IMG/VR virus record: IMGVR_UViG_3300044995_000049
Span: 1-26,303 of that record
DNA length: 26,303 nt
Reading direction: 5' to 3' (one strand)
DNA from: a virus
Shown here: piece after piece, positions 16,643 through 23,064 of the stretch
Position numbering within the stretch: position 1 is the stretch's first letter
Layout: every line of letters starts with the position of its first letter
Notes under the pieces: model-generated
What the model saw: only the letters and a program-made list of their open reading frames with translations
Database searches by the model: none
Told to the model about the DNA's origin: nothing
Translations under genes and position numbers: made by a program

Positions 16643-16662
16643 ACGCAAATATAATCAAATAT

Positions 16663-16959
16663 TTATATCTCAGTATATTTATACTTAAATCTTATATGCT
16701 TATGAAAATACTCACCTTTAGACTTAGCGTTTAGTAAGCGTAAGTAAATAGTTGCTGGAACATCTGCATAGAGGTAAGTTCTATTACCTCTATGAAACGT
16801 TATTTCTAAATCTTTTGTTGCGTTATTATAACGCATACTTTTTATATTAGTAGAGCTAACATAGAATTTTCTTTCTGGAGCTTCCTCAATATTTTTATTT
16901 ACGAAACGATTTTTCTTCTTCTGTTTTACCTTAGTAATACTTTTAATAATCTTTTTCAT
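16663..16959 (-). CDS. KTSC-domain protein
   Basis: This 98-aa protein contains a KTSC domain at about residues 30-98. The visible pattern is VSSTNIKSMRYNNATKDLEI, then TFHRGNRTYLYADVPATIY and LLNAKSKGEYFHKHIR, matching the family signature (SSNIxxxxYdxxtxxLxVxFxxGxxYxYxxVPxxxyxxLxxAxSkGxYFnxxIr). KTSC is a small domain often fused to or encoded beside nucleic-acid enzymes, and its role is not established. The N-terminal 27 residues are a basic, probably flexible extension. It is the first gene after the promoter and leader terminator at 16979-17096, so it opens the structural operon. Confidence 0.82.
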   Translation of the reverse strand: MKKIIKSITKVKQKKKNRFVNKNIEEAPERKFYVSSTNIKSMRYNNATKDLEITFHRGNRTYLYADVPATIYLRLLNAKSKGEYFHKHIRFKYKYTEI

Positions 16960-16978
16960 AAACAGTTCCGATTGTTAC

Positions 16979-17010
16979 AAAAAAAGTGCAGCGTAGAAAA
17001 CTACGTGCAC
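16979..17010 (-). terminator. Intrinsic terminator in the leader of the structural operon
   Basis: On the minus strand a 10-bp GC-containing stem (GTGCACGTAG pairing with CTACG-C-TGCAC, one bulged base, TTTT loop) at 16986-17010 is followed by seven T (16979-16985). This is a textbook rho-independent terminator. It lies about 50-75 bases downstream of the predicted start of the promoter at 17066-17096 and 20 bases before the KTSC gene start, so readthrough would be needed to express the packaging genes from that promoter. Confidence 0.85.
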
Positions 17011-17043
17011 TCCAAAAACCAATTAAAACAACACAAAGCTGAA

Positions 17044-17064
17044 AAAAGCAACGAGTTTGCTTTT
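17044..17064 (-). terminator. Short hairpin with T-run after the HTH-like gene
   Basis: AAAAGCAA (17044-17051) pairs with TTGCTTTT (17057-17064) around a 5-base loop. On the minus strand the stem ends in a run of six T. It sits 11 bases past the stop codon at 17075 and can terminate the upstream operon. The predicted transcription start of the promoter at 17066-17096 falls inside it, so it should not form in transcripts from that promoter. Confidence 0.6.
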
Positions 17065-17065
17065 A

Positions 17066-17096
17066 CAAAGTTATCTATTTTTTCCAATAATACAAA
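17066..17096 (-). promoter_or_regulatory. Bacteroidota-type promoter for the packaging/structural operon
   Basis: On the minus strand TTTG (17093-17096) is followed by exactly 19 bases and then TAACTTTG (17066-17073). This matches the Bacteroidota TTTG-N19-TAnnTTTG consensus fully. The predicted start is near 17059, giving a leader of about 100 bases that contains the terminator at 16979-17010. The promoter overlaps the end of the upstream gene. Confidence 0.65.
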
Positions 17097-17356
17097 TTTT
17101 TACGTTCAATAACTACTTTTCTACCCACTTGAGGTAATCCTAAAACGTGTAAAACTTTATTAATGGCTATCATAGATTTACTAGAAGTTTTACTGTTAGA
17201 TAAAAAAGACTCTAATGATCTTGGTTTAATACCAAGCTCTTTCTCATACTTAACTGCAAAATCTCTAACACTAATCTTTAAGTTATGCTTTATGTGATTA
17301 CGTATAAAAGTAATTACCTCATTAATACTCATGTATTTAATATTCTCCTTTTTCAT
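17075..17356 (-). CDS. Putative helix-turn-helix regulator upstream of the structural operon
   Basis: This 93-aa protein is helical and basic. About residues 26-75 (LKISVRDFAVKYEKELGIKP, then SLESFLSNSK, then MIAINKVLHVLGLP) look like a small HTH-type DNA-binding domain with a final LGL turn, as in XRE/Cro-like proteins. The C-terminus is basic and aromatic (ERKNLYYWKK). The ATG at 17356 overlaps the preceding gene by 20 bases; a second ATG at 17332 starts just after that gene's stop and could be the true start. It is encoded directly before the promoter and leader terminator of the structural operon, so a role in early-to-late control is a reasonable inference. It ends in TAG. Confidence 0.55.
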   Translation of the reverse strand: MKKENIKYMSINEVITFIRNHIKHNLKISVRDFAVKYEKELGIKPRSLESFLSNSKTSSKSMIAINKVLHVLGLPQVGRKVVIERKNLYYWKK

Positions 17357-17774
17357 ATAATTTAGCTGTTAAAAAATGTTCAACTTCTTCAAAATTATCT
17401 GGTTTATTTCGTTCCCAAAAATAATCTATTCTATTTGTTGGTTTATACAATATAGCAGTAACACTATATAATTTATTACAAACCTCAATAGCTATTAAAA
17501 ACTTAATTATAGAATTTGTGGACGAAGATAGTTTCTTTATTACATAATCTTTAAAATAAACTTTATTAGGAGTTTCATCAAAATGGGATATAGTAGTAGA
17601 AAAATTATCTGTTATTATAGGCATACCCTCACTAATTTCTTCTGCTAATTTTTTTACTGCATATTCGGAAGCATCCTTGTACAAAGTATGCTCATCACTA
17701 ATTATTCTTTTTGGTAGCCTGTCAATAGGTACTTCGTAAGTCCTAAAAACTTTTACTATTATACTTTTTCTCAT
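17337..17774 (-). CDS. Hypothetical protein, 145 aa
   Basis: No family is recognised. The protein is mixed alpha/beta, with an N-terminal strand (SIIVKVFRTYEVPIDRLP), a helix with a pair of Glu-rich turns (ASEYAVKKLAEEISEGMP) and a C-terminal acidic helix (NFEEVEHFLTAKLYEKGEY). There is no membrane segment. Its stop overlaps the start of the HTH-like gene, so the two are probably translated together and may act together. The start ATG follows an A-rich leader located next to a 14-bp tandem repeat. Confidence 0.6.
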   Translation of the reverse strand: MRKSIIVKVFRTYEVPIDRLPKRIISDEHTLYKDASEYAVKKLAEEISEGMPIITDNFSTTISHFDETPNKVYFKDYVIKKLSSSTNSIIKFLIAIEVCNKLYSVTAILYKPTNRIDYFWERNKPDNFEEVEHFLTAKLYEKGEY

Positions 17775-17780
17775 AGACTT

Positions 17781-17815
17781 TTTTATTGTGTTATTTTTAT
17801 TGTGTTATTTTTATT
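17781..17815. repeat. 14-bp tandem repeat, 2.5 copies
   Basis: The unit TTTTATTGTGTTAT occurs at 17781-17794 and 17795-17808 and is followed by a partial third copy. It covers the 22-base gap after the 453-aa gene and also encodes that gene's last codons, so the stop lies inside the repeat. It probably arose by slippage; a regulatory role is not evident. Confidence 0.7.
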
Positions 17816-19158
17816 ACTTTTTGAAAGTGGTATAATAATTCTACAGTACCGTCTTCGTAGCGAACTTTAATACCATTATCCAATTTAATTACAGTTGCAT
17901 AGAAAAACGTCTTATAATTATACCAAACTACTTTTACTTTATCATTAATGTTTAAATCTGGTCGCTGATTTTTATAAATAGCGTCTAACGGATTATATAA
18001 TTGGAGTACATACAGTAATTCTTCTAAAAGATTAAATAGCTCTACGTTGTGTTCACCATCCAATAAACGATAATCAAAAATAGTGAAGCGATCTCGTACT
18101 ATTGGTTTTTCTAAAACTTGTTCAGCGGTCAATTCTTTATTAAAGAACTTCATAAGAGCAACATTAACTCTAGTTTCTTCGTGCAGTATGTAATAAGCAA
18201 GGAATTTACTTTTAGTAACTGTGTATTCACCCGTATTATTTCTAAATGTTATGTGAGTATCTGTTACATCTAATAACTCACCAACTGTATAAGCAGGTTT
18301 ACAAATAAATATTCCGGGAGATTTTTTCTTCTCGGCAAATATCTTATCGTCTTTTATTAACTCAATTAACTGTTCTAAGAATTTAGATGCACGAATATCT
18401 CCTTTTTTAAATTTACGCAAAAGTTTACCGTAATACACATTAAACGATCTATGAGGAATGAATCTGTGCATTTTAGCAATAACAGAGGAAACTTTCTTTG
18501 TACGTTTAATCATTAATATTGCCTTCTTTCTTTGTGCAACTAAATCAATTTCTTCTTTAGGTGCTAAGTAAGGAAATTTTCTATGCATATCCTTACTGTA
18601 CTTTTCTTTTACTTCATCAGATATATTTTTATCGGAAATAAACCTCTTATATAATCTCTTTATGGTTTTTTCAGTAGGGAAGTCGTCTTTCTTTCTGATT
18701 AATTTAACTACAGATTGTAAAATCTCATTTACTTTAGCAGCTTCTTCTAACTTTTTCTTTTTAATTGCAAGTTTATCAACACCCCTACTGTTAAGGTATG
18801 CGACTATGTCTTCATACTTGGGGTGAGCACCCAATCCATGACTAACTATTTTACTATAATGTCTTTGGTCTAATATTGTTAAACCTATGTCAGTATAATA
18901 AAGTTTATAATCACGATACAAAACAAAACCGTTCTTATACACAACGTTTTCGGTATGATCTTTCATATACCTGTACAAATCAACTGCTAACTTTTTTGTA
19001 TCAGGTACTAATTTACCTTCAAGGTCTAACTTTTTAATATCCTCGAAAGAAGATACTACTTTTAACTTTTCTGTATTAGTAGTTATGTTTTGTTTTTCTT
19101 TAACCGAAATTAGCATTTTATTGCTATCGGTTTTTTTCGTTGAATTTTTCTGTTTCAT
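17797..19158 (-). CDS. Large basic protein with a Tudor/SH3-like C-terminal domain
   Basis: This 453-aa protein is not recognised as a whole. The first 30 residues are low-complexity and basic. About 40-130 is a mixed region with VLYRDYKLYYTDIGLTILDQ, and about 130-290 is helical and very Lys-rich. About 300-345 includes DTHITFRNNTGEYTVTKSKF. The C-terminal 52 residues (402-453) resemble a Tudor/SH3-type barrel: LNINDKVKVVWYNYKTFFYA, then TVIKLDNGIKVRYEDGTVEL, the usual run of a K/W strand, Y-A-T-V strand, V-R-Y strand and D-G-T turn. Such domains bind modified peptides or nucleic acids. Binding of host chromatin, polymerase or modified phage DNA is speculation. It lies in a block of unknown early-type genes. 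Confidence 0.6.
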   Translation of the reverse strand: MKQKNSTKKTDSNKMLISVKEKQNITTNTEKLKVVSSFEDIKKLDLEGKLVPDTKKLAVDLYRYMKDHTENVVYKNGFVLYRDYKLYYTDIGLTILDQRHYSKIVSHGLGAHPKYEDIVAYLNSRGVDKLAIKKKKLEEAAKVNEILQSVVKLIRKKDDFPTEKTIKRLYKRFISDKNISDEVKEKYSKDMHRKFPYLAPKEEIDLVAQRKKAILMIKRTKKVSSVIAKMHRFIPHRSFNVYYGKLLRKFKKGDIRASKFLEQLIELIKDDKIFAEKKKSPGIFICKPAYTVGELLDVTDTHITFRNNTGEYTVTKSKFLAYYILHEETRVNVALMKFFNKELTAEQVLEKPIVRDRFTIFDYRLLDGEHNVELFNLLEELLYVLQLYNPLDAIYKNQRPDLNINDKVKVVWYNYKTFFYATVIKLDNGIKVRYEDGTVELLYHFQKVIKITQ

Positions 19159-19179
19159 ATCAGCTATTGTTTATGGTTT

Positions 19180-19740
19180 TTAGAATATTTTAGATAATCT
19201 ATTTATAAACCTTTTAATAGGAGAATTATCTACAAACTCATTAATAATTAATTCTTCAATCGCTTTTAACTTTTCAACTTCTACTTTTGGTTGTTCTCCT
19301 CTCCACGTAATATACTTCTTAGTAGGTTTACTTTTAGTATCTATTATATTTATCACGTACAAGTATTTTGATTTTCCATAAGTAATAGACCCACTGTATT
19401 TACTTATAAGTTTGTAAGGAACATTATCATACTCCACTTCAACTACTTCTTCATTTACTACTACAGAATTATCTTTAACACTATAATAAACGTATAACAA
19501 GATATTATCTTTGTCATTGTCAACCTCGTGAAGTATGAGTTCAGTAAAATCTATACATATTTCTTTACGTAAGTCTAATATGAAACTTTTAACACGGTCA
19601 TTGTAATAATATCTCCAATTACTTATTCGTGGTAGTAAGTAAACAAAGCAAGCTCTGTCATCGAAAATCTTTTTAAGAAATTTTGCTTTCTCAAAATGTC
19701 GTTCCACGTAGGAACACAATAAGTTTTCTTCATTTGTCAT
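19180..19740 (-). CDS. Hypothetical protein, 186 aa
   Basis: The start is placed at the ATG at 19738-19740, 4 bases after the stop of the 51-aa membrane-protein gene and preceded by AAAAAATAACTTT, the leader style of this genome. A longer frame to 19785 would overlap that gene. The protein is unrecognised, with aromatic and acidic stretches (RISNWRYYYNDRVKSFILDL), a beta-rich middle (NILLYVYYSVKDNSVVVNEE) and a helical end (KLKAIEELIINEFVD). Translational coupling to the membrane-protein gene suggests a related job. Confidence 0.58.
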   Translation of the reverse strand: MTNEENLLCSYVERHFEKAKFLKKIFDDRACFVYLLPRISNWRYYYNDRVKSFILDLRKEICIDFTELILHEVDNDKDNILLYVYYSVKDNSVVVNEEVVEVEYDNVPYKLISKYSGSITYGKSKYLYVINIIDTKSKPTKKYITWRGEQPKVEVEKLKAIEELIINEFVDNSPIKRFINRLSKIF

Positions 19741-19744
19741 AAAG

Positions 19745-19900
19745 TTATTTTTTACGTTTACGTTTTCCAAATAATATTTCATCACCTCGTCTGGAAACCT
19801 TATTAAAGAATTGAATAAATATTCCGAGAGGTACTAATATTAACCCCAATGGGGGAAATACAAATGTTAGTAATGCTGTAATAATCCAATATATTGTCAT
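19745..19900 (-). CDS. Small membrane protein with basic tail (51 aa)
   Basis: The gap between two larger genes encodes a complete 51-aa frame from ATG 19898-19900 to TAA 19745-19747. It begins MTIYWIITALLTFVFPPLGL and continues ILVPLGIFIQFF, giving one long or two short membrane segments split by PP. It ends in a positively charged tail (FGKRKRKK), which predicts an inner-membrane protein with a cytoplasmic C-terminus. The ATG has an A/T-rich leader, and the next gene starts 4 bases after its stop. Small phage membrane proteins of this kind are often superinfection-exclusion or membrane-targeting factors, but nothing specific supports that here. Confidence 0.65.
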   Translation of the reverse strand: MTIYWIITALLTFVFPPLGLILVPLGIFIQFFNKVSRRGDEILFGKRKRKK

Positions 19901-19918
19901 AGTATTAAATTTTGTTGG

Positions 19919-20239
19919 TTAAACAATGATTGAAAATACCTCGCTTTCGATATATAAGTCTTCATCAGAACTTTTTGTAGAGGCTCTATAATATATATCG
20001 CCATCAGGATATATAATAAGTCTTTCATCAATCTCTCTAAATTCACCACTATCAATAAGTGTTGCAGTTTTTCTGATACTTATATTCAAGTAATTTTCTT
20101 GTTTACAAATAGCGATAGCTTTCTTAATGCGTTCTATTTCTTCATCAGATAATTCTATCTTAATAAGTAGTTTTTCTTCGTCAAATAGCCACTCACAATT
20201 TGAGTAACCGACCTTTAATAAAAATGTGGTTGTTTTCAT
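19919..20239 (-). CDS. Hypothetical protein, 106 aa
   Basis: This acidic 106-aa protein is not recognised. A strand-rich N-terminus (KTTTFLLKVGYSNCEWLFDE) is followed by a charged helix (ELSDEEIERIKKAIAICKQE) and more strands (DERLIIYPDGDIYYRAS). It has no membrane segment or cysteine cluster. It sits between the 318-aa protein and the small membrane protein with short gaps, in the same transcription unit. Confidence 0.6.
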   Translation of the reverse strand: MKTTTFLLKVGYSNCEWLFDEEKLLIKIELSDEEIERIKKAIAICKQENYLNISIRKTATLIDSGEFREIDERLIIYPDGDIYYRASTKSSDEDLYIESEVFSIIV

Positions 20240-20263
20240 CTTATTTAATTATTAGATTAGTAT

Positions 20264-21220
20264 TTATTTCTTAAACTTAATTTGAAAAGGAGCACCAAAG
20301 AATGAATAATCCACGCCGTAGGTTTCTACAATACTATAACCATTTTCACCGTCAATCTCTAAAGCGAAGTTATCAAACTTAGTCTTATTTCTAATAGGTT
20401 TATCAATAGTAACCGTCATAGGTCTTAATAAAGTCATCTCGAAAATACTACCACCACCGTAGTCATCGCTGAACAAACCAACTTTATTACCTTTTGGTAT
20501 TGTTACCACTTTATACATCTTATCAAACTTATCCTGTTTTATATTTATCAAATCAGCAACAGGCAGCTTACCAATAAAACATAGACGCATAGCCCCACAA
20601 CAAGTATTTAAAATCTCAGAAGCAAACTTTTCATAATCTACATACTCTTTACCGTTACGATATTTTAAATCCGGGAAATAACCCATAGTACCTATATTCA
20701 TACGATTAAAAACCTCTTTAACTTTTGCAGGATTAAGGTAAAGTGTATCTAAAATATCTTTAAAGTAATTCTTATAATAAGTATAAGGCTGTTCATAATA
20801 GCAACTATTAATACAGTCATAGTTACTATTAAGAAAAACCATACCCGCTTCCGTAGTGTTATCAGCCAAACGTTTAATACCACTACCTATAAATATGTAA
20901 TCTAATACTGCATCACGAACACTATGCAGGTCTATATTAGCAGGATCCAGATTAGTTAACCTTGAGATAACTTCTTCACAGAATAAAATCTCCAAATCGT
21001 ACACATAACCGTAGTTGTAGTCTATAAGGTCATTCTCTACATCAGAAAGTTGTCCTCTCAATATCAATTTAACCTGTTCCCTTGTGAGTTCTTCTTCTCT
21101 ATCCCAATATATCTCACTTTTAACAATCTGTTTTTTGCAATTAAGCTTAAACGCATTTATAATAGTGCGTCTATCTTTTTTACTTAAATCCTCGTAGGAT
21201 ACTTTTGTTGTTGTTTCCAT
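20264..21220 (-). CDS. Hypothetical protein, 318 aa
   Basis: This 318-aa protein is not recognised. The first 60 residues are charged and helical (SYEDLSKKDRRTIINAFKLN). The middle contains several cysteines and tyrosines (NYDCINSCYYEQPYTYYKNY, then LNTCCGAMRLCFIGKLPVAD). The C-terminal 90 residues are beta-rich (SIFEMTLLRPMTVTIDKPIR). The cysteines do not form a clear zinc-binding pattern. It belongs to the early-type block and is one of its largest genes. The ATG follows a run of A-rich bases without Shine-Dalgarno. Confidence 0.6.
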   Translation of the reverse strand: METTTKVSYEDLSKKDRRTIINAFKLNCKKQIVKSEIYWDREEELTREQVKLILRGQLSDVENDLIDYNYGYVYDLEILFCEEVISRLTNLDPANIDLHSVRDAVLDYIFIGSGIKRLADNTTEAGMVFLNSNYDCINSCYYEQPYTYYKNYFKDILDTLYLNPAKVKEVFNRMNIGTMGYFPDLKYRNGKEYVDYEKFASEILNTCCGAMRLCFIGKLPVADLINIKQDKFDKMYKVVTIPKGNKVGLFSDDYGGGSIFEMTLLRPMTVTIDKPIRNKTKFDNFALEIDGENGYSIVETYGVDYSFFGAPFQIKFKK

Positions 21221-21250
21221 ATTTATTGGTTTTTGGTTTTTTACTAATTA

Positions 21251-21478
21251 TTATTCTTTTTCTAATTTAACAATGAATGGAAAAAAACATCCATCAAAAA
21301 ACTTTCGCATGTATCTTTCACCTTTATACTCAAAAATAAATTCTGCTTCATCCACATACCAGCATCGTATTTTTCCACCCATTGGATGTCTCAATACTTT
21401 TCCAGTATCAGGGTGCAATGTAACAAGACCACGTCTTTCCATTGCTTTTAGTGTTCTTAAATCTTTAACTATTTTCAT
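21251..21478 (-). CDS. Small protein (75 aa) with a perfect Shine-Dalgarno site
   Basis: The start is the ATG at 21476-21478, which lies 5 bases after a perfect AGGAGG; a GTG two codons upstream touches the AGGAGG and is too close to be used. The protein is unrecognised. A helical start (KIVKDLRTLKAMERRG) is followed by a loop with DTGKVLRHPMGGKIRCW and a beta-rich end (AEFIFEYKGERYMRKFFDGC). This could be a small nucleic-acid-binding or inhibitor protein, but no motif decides it. Confidence 0.6.
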   Translation of the reverse strand: MKIVKDLRTLKAMERRGLVTLHPDTGKVLRHPMGGKIRCWYVDEAEFIFEYKGERYMRKFFDGCFFPFIVKLEKE

Positions 21479-21483
21479 GTTCA

Positions 21484-21489
21484 CCTCCT
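21484..21489 (-). promoter_or_regulatory. Shine-Dalgarno AGGAGG for the 75-aa gene
   Basis: A full AGGAGG stands 5 bases upstream of the ATG at 21478 and decides that start over the GTG at 21484. Most genes of this window have no such site. Confidence 0.75.
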
Positions 21490-21548
21490 TTTTAATTGTT
21501 GTGTTTTTTATTGATTTTTTTTAAACCCCTTGTTATATGGGACTTTTA

Positions 21549-21965
21549 TTATTGGTAATCTTTAATAATATCTCTAACCTCATTAATAATTGCATCGAAA
21601 TCTTTTTTACTTAAGTATCTGTCCCATTTATTCATTAATGTTTCGCTCTCCATCAAAATCTCTTCACCTATAATGTAAATAAGCATGTCTAATAGGTGTT
21701 CTGATTCGCTAAAATTAGTGGTTACCTCACCAAAATGAAGTTCTTCATACTCATAGACTGCTCTAATAGCTTCAAATATGCCTATGTTTTTTATTAACCA
21801 TTGTTCAGCTTTCCAACTGCCTATAATGTAATAGTCAGTATTAAAAATCTCATCATGCAAGTCACAACCTAAAATATTAGAACCTTTAAGGTTGTTTAAA
21901 TTTTCAATAGTAAAACCTATTAACTCCTCTTGAGCTTCACGGCTTAATTGATTAAAGTATTTCAT
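21549..21965 (-). CDS. Conserved phage-type hypothetical protein, 138 aa
   Basis: This acidic, helical 138-aa protein contains IGSWKAEQWLIKNIGIFEAI followed by AVYEYEELHFGEVTTNFSES and DMLIYIIGEEIL. The last parts (YExxxFGEVxT and MLxYIxGEEIL) read like a conserved small phage protein family that I have seen without a known function. An AGGAGG lies 5 bases upstream of the ATG and is formed by the last codons and stop of the preceding 52-aa gene, so the two are translationally coupled. It has no catalytic motif that I recognise. Confidence 0.62.
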   Translation of the reverse strand: MKYFNQLSREAQEELIGFTIENLNNLKGSNILGCDLHDEIFNTDYYIIGSWKAEQWLIKNIGIFEAIRAVYEYEELHFGEVTTNFSESEHLLDMLIYIIGEEILMESETLMNKWDRYLSKKDFDAIINEVRDIIKDYQ

Positions 21966-21967
21966 AG

Positions 21968-22126
21968 TTACCTCCTATTTTTTAATTTAATAGTCTTATT
22001 TTTTATTTCGCCATTTAAAGAATAAATTAACCTTATTTCGTTGGCAGTAAATATCAAATCTACTATTTTGCCCCCGTTATCTTTTATTTTTTTAATCATT
22101 AAAGATAAATTTGCTGCTGTTTTCAT
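21968..22126 (-). CDS. Small basic protein (52 aa) with a perfect Shine-Dalgarno site
   Basis: A complete frame runs from ATG 22124-22126 to TAA 21968-21970 and gives 52 residues: MKTAANLSLMIKKIKDNGGK, then IVDLIFTANEIRLIYSLNGE, then a basic tail ending in LKNRR. AGGAGG lies 7 bases upstream of the ATG, and the frame ends 2 bases before the next start. The pattern of helix, two strands and basic tail suggests a small soluble protein. No family is recognised. The Shine-Dalgarno site and exact packing make it a confident gene despite its size. Confidence 0.72.
   Translation of the reverse strand: MKTAANLSLMIKKIKDNGGKIVDLIFTANEIRLIYSLNGEIKNKTIKLKNRR
21971..21976 (-). promoter_or_regulatory. Shine-Dalgarno AGGAGG for the 138-aa gene
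   Basis: A full AGGAGG lies 5 bases before the ATG at 21965. It is also the last two sense codons (AGG AGG) of the 52-aa gene, so the C-terminal Arg-Arg of that protein may exist to provide this site. Confidence 0.75.
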
Positions 22127-22133
22127 TTTTTGT

Positions 22134-22139
22134 CCTCCT
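22134..22139 (-). promoter_or_regulatory. Shine-Dalgarno AGGAGG for the 52-aa gene
   Basis: AGGAGG followed by ACAAAAA places the ATG at 22126 seven bases downstream. It is the main support for this short gene. Confidence 0.75.
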
Positions 22140-22147
22140 AAATTTTA

Positions 22148-22732
22148 TTAATTATAAGTTTTAACATACGGTATATTTAAAGCATCTAATACATCTGGAG
22201 TTATCCATTCAGGTATATCTCTTTTTTTCCAATTAAACAAATGATGCTTCTCATTTAAGTAGTAATTACGATAAGCAACAACGACATCCTTATCTTTATA
22301 CTTATCAGGCATCGCCTGTGCATAAGGAGTTTCTTTTGTTATACTAGGAAATTGCAATTTTAATTTACTTGCTATCAAATCACAATAACGTAATACCTCA
22401 AAACACTTATGCACACGCCCGTATCTATATTCATACTCTCTGCATATTGCATATCCAATATCTAATAATTTTAAATAATTTGCATAACTTTCACCTGCCC
22501 ATATTGTGCATGGGTGCTTTTCATGTGTTGGTTTATACGGTATTGCCTCTTTTAGTTTAGTGTAGTATTTCGTATGGTTCTCCGTATAACTTCTTTTCAA
22601 CTGTACATCTAATATTTTGTGTAATACCGTACACGCCATTTGTGCAGTTTCAAGAGGCATCTTTACTACGTGTTTATCTACATAGTACTGTGCTGACCTC
22701 GTTGGGTTTTTATCTAATATAAATATATTCAT
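22148..22732 (-). CDS. Conserved MNIF/DKHVVKM-family protein, 194 aa
   Basis: This 194-aa protein belongs to a family common in phages and some bacteria. The visible signature is MNIFILDKNP at the N-terminus, YVDKHVVKMPLETAQMACTV (about 17-36), HEKHPCTIWAGESYANYLKL (about 74-93), YEYRYGRVHK, and TPYAQAMPDKYKDKDVVVAY with a C-terminal W-rich part ending in PEWI. The conserved His, Lys, Glu and Cys residues suggest an enzyme active site, probably acting on nucleic acid or nucleotides, but I cannot name the reaction. The length agrees with the family. It stands between a small membrane-protein gene and the Shine-Dalgarno gene cluster. Confidence 0.65.
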   Translation of the reverse strand: MNIFILDKNPTRSAQYYVDKHVVKMPLETAQMACTVLHKILDVQLKRSYTENHTKYYTKLKEAIPYKPTHEKHPCTIWAGESYANYLKLLDIGYAICREYEYRYGRVHKCFEVLRYCDLIASKLKLQFPSITKETPYAQAMPDKYKDKDVVVAYRNYYLNEKHHLFNWKKRDIPEWITPDVLDALNIPYVKTYN

Positions 22733-22764
22733 ACTATCTATTTTTGGTTATTTTTATTTATTAG

Positions 22765-22869
22765 TTATATTAAACTACCTATTATCATTAGTAGTAACAT
22801 TAGCAGTACACCTATTACGAACTGCATCCAATACTCTTTGTGTGTTAGTTTATTTTTTCTGTTATTCAT
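22765..22869 (-). CDS. Very small single-pass membrane protein (34 aa)
   Basis: A complete frame from ATG 22867-22869 to TAA 22765-22767 gives MNNRKNKLTHKEYWMQ followed by FVIGVLLMLLLMIIGSLI. This is a short basic N-terminus and one transmembrane helix that reaches the C-terminus, so the N-terminus should be cytoplasmic. It fills an otherwise empty gap between the structured element at 22907-23040 and the MNIF-family gene. The composition is far from random for such AT-rich DNA, with a clean split between charged and hydrophobic parts, which supports a real gene. Confidence 0.58.
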   Translation of the reverse strand: MNNRKNKLTHKEYWMQFVIGVLLMLLLMIIGSLI

Positions 22870-22906
22870 AGCTTATTTAGTTTAGTTATTTATTACCTAT
22901 TACTTG

Positions 22907-23040
22907 TATATGGTACAATGTATCTTGGTTCTCAGATTTTTCGTTGCCATATATGTTTACTAACCTGACTCCGAAAATCGGCCAAAGTAAATTTTAGGTA
23001 GGGGGTTACACGGACTACCCTTATCTACTTTAGGCCGATT
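22907..23040 (-). ncRNA. Candidate structured RNA element
   Basis: This intergenic stretch is more GC-rich than its surroundings and can fold strongly. AATCGGCC (22976-22983) pairs with GGCCGATT (23033-23040), extended by AAAGTA/TACTTT with one bulge. Inside is GGTAG/CTACC. Nearer the next gene, TATATGG (22907-22913) pairs with CCATATA (22947-22953) and encloses an inner ATCT/AGAT stem. On the minus-strand RNA, CCGAUUUUCGG overlaps the 3' arm of the first stem and could form a competing hairpin, as in switching RNAs. No known riboswitch, tRNA or ribozyme consensus was recognised. A DNA-level role such as an origin or packaging site is also possible. Confidence 0.5.
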
Positions 23041-23064
23041 CTATTTTTATTTTTACTTGTGTAA

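Noticed and set aside
16646-16653. TATATTTG matching the Bacteroidota -7 motif before the tiny ORFs
   Set aside because: No TTG or TTTG lies 19-21 bases upstream, and the start would fall on the ATG.
22900-22950. A 16-codon frame (MATKNLRTKIHCTIYK) that could be a leader peptide within the structured element
   Set aside because: It has no ribosome-binding context and lies inside predicted stems; too short to support.
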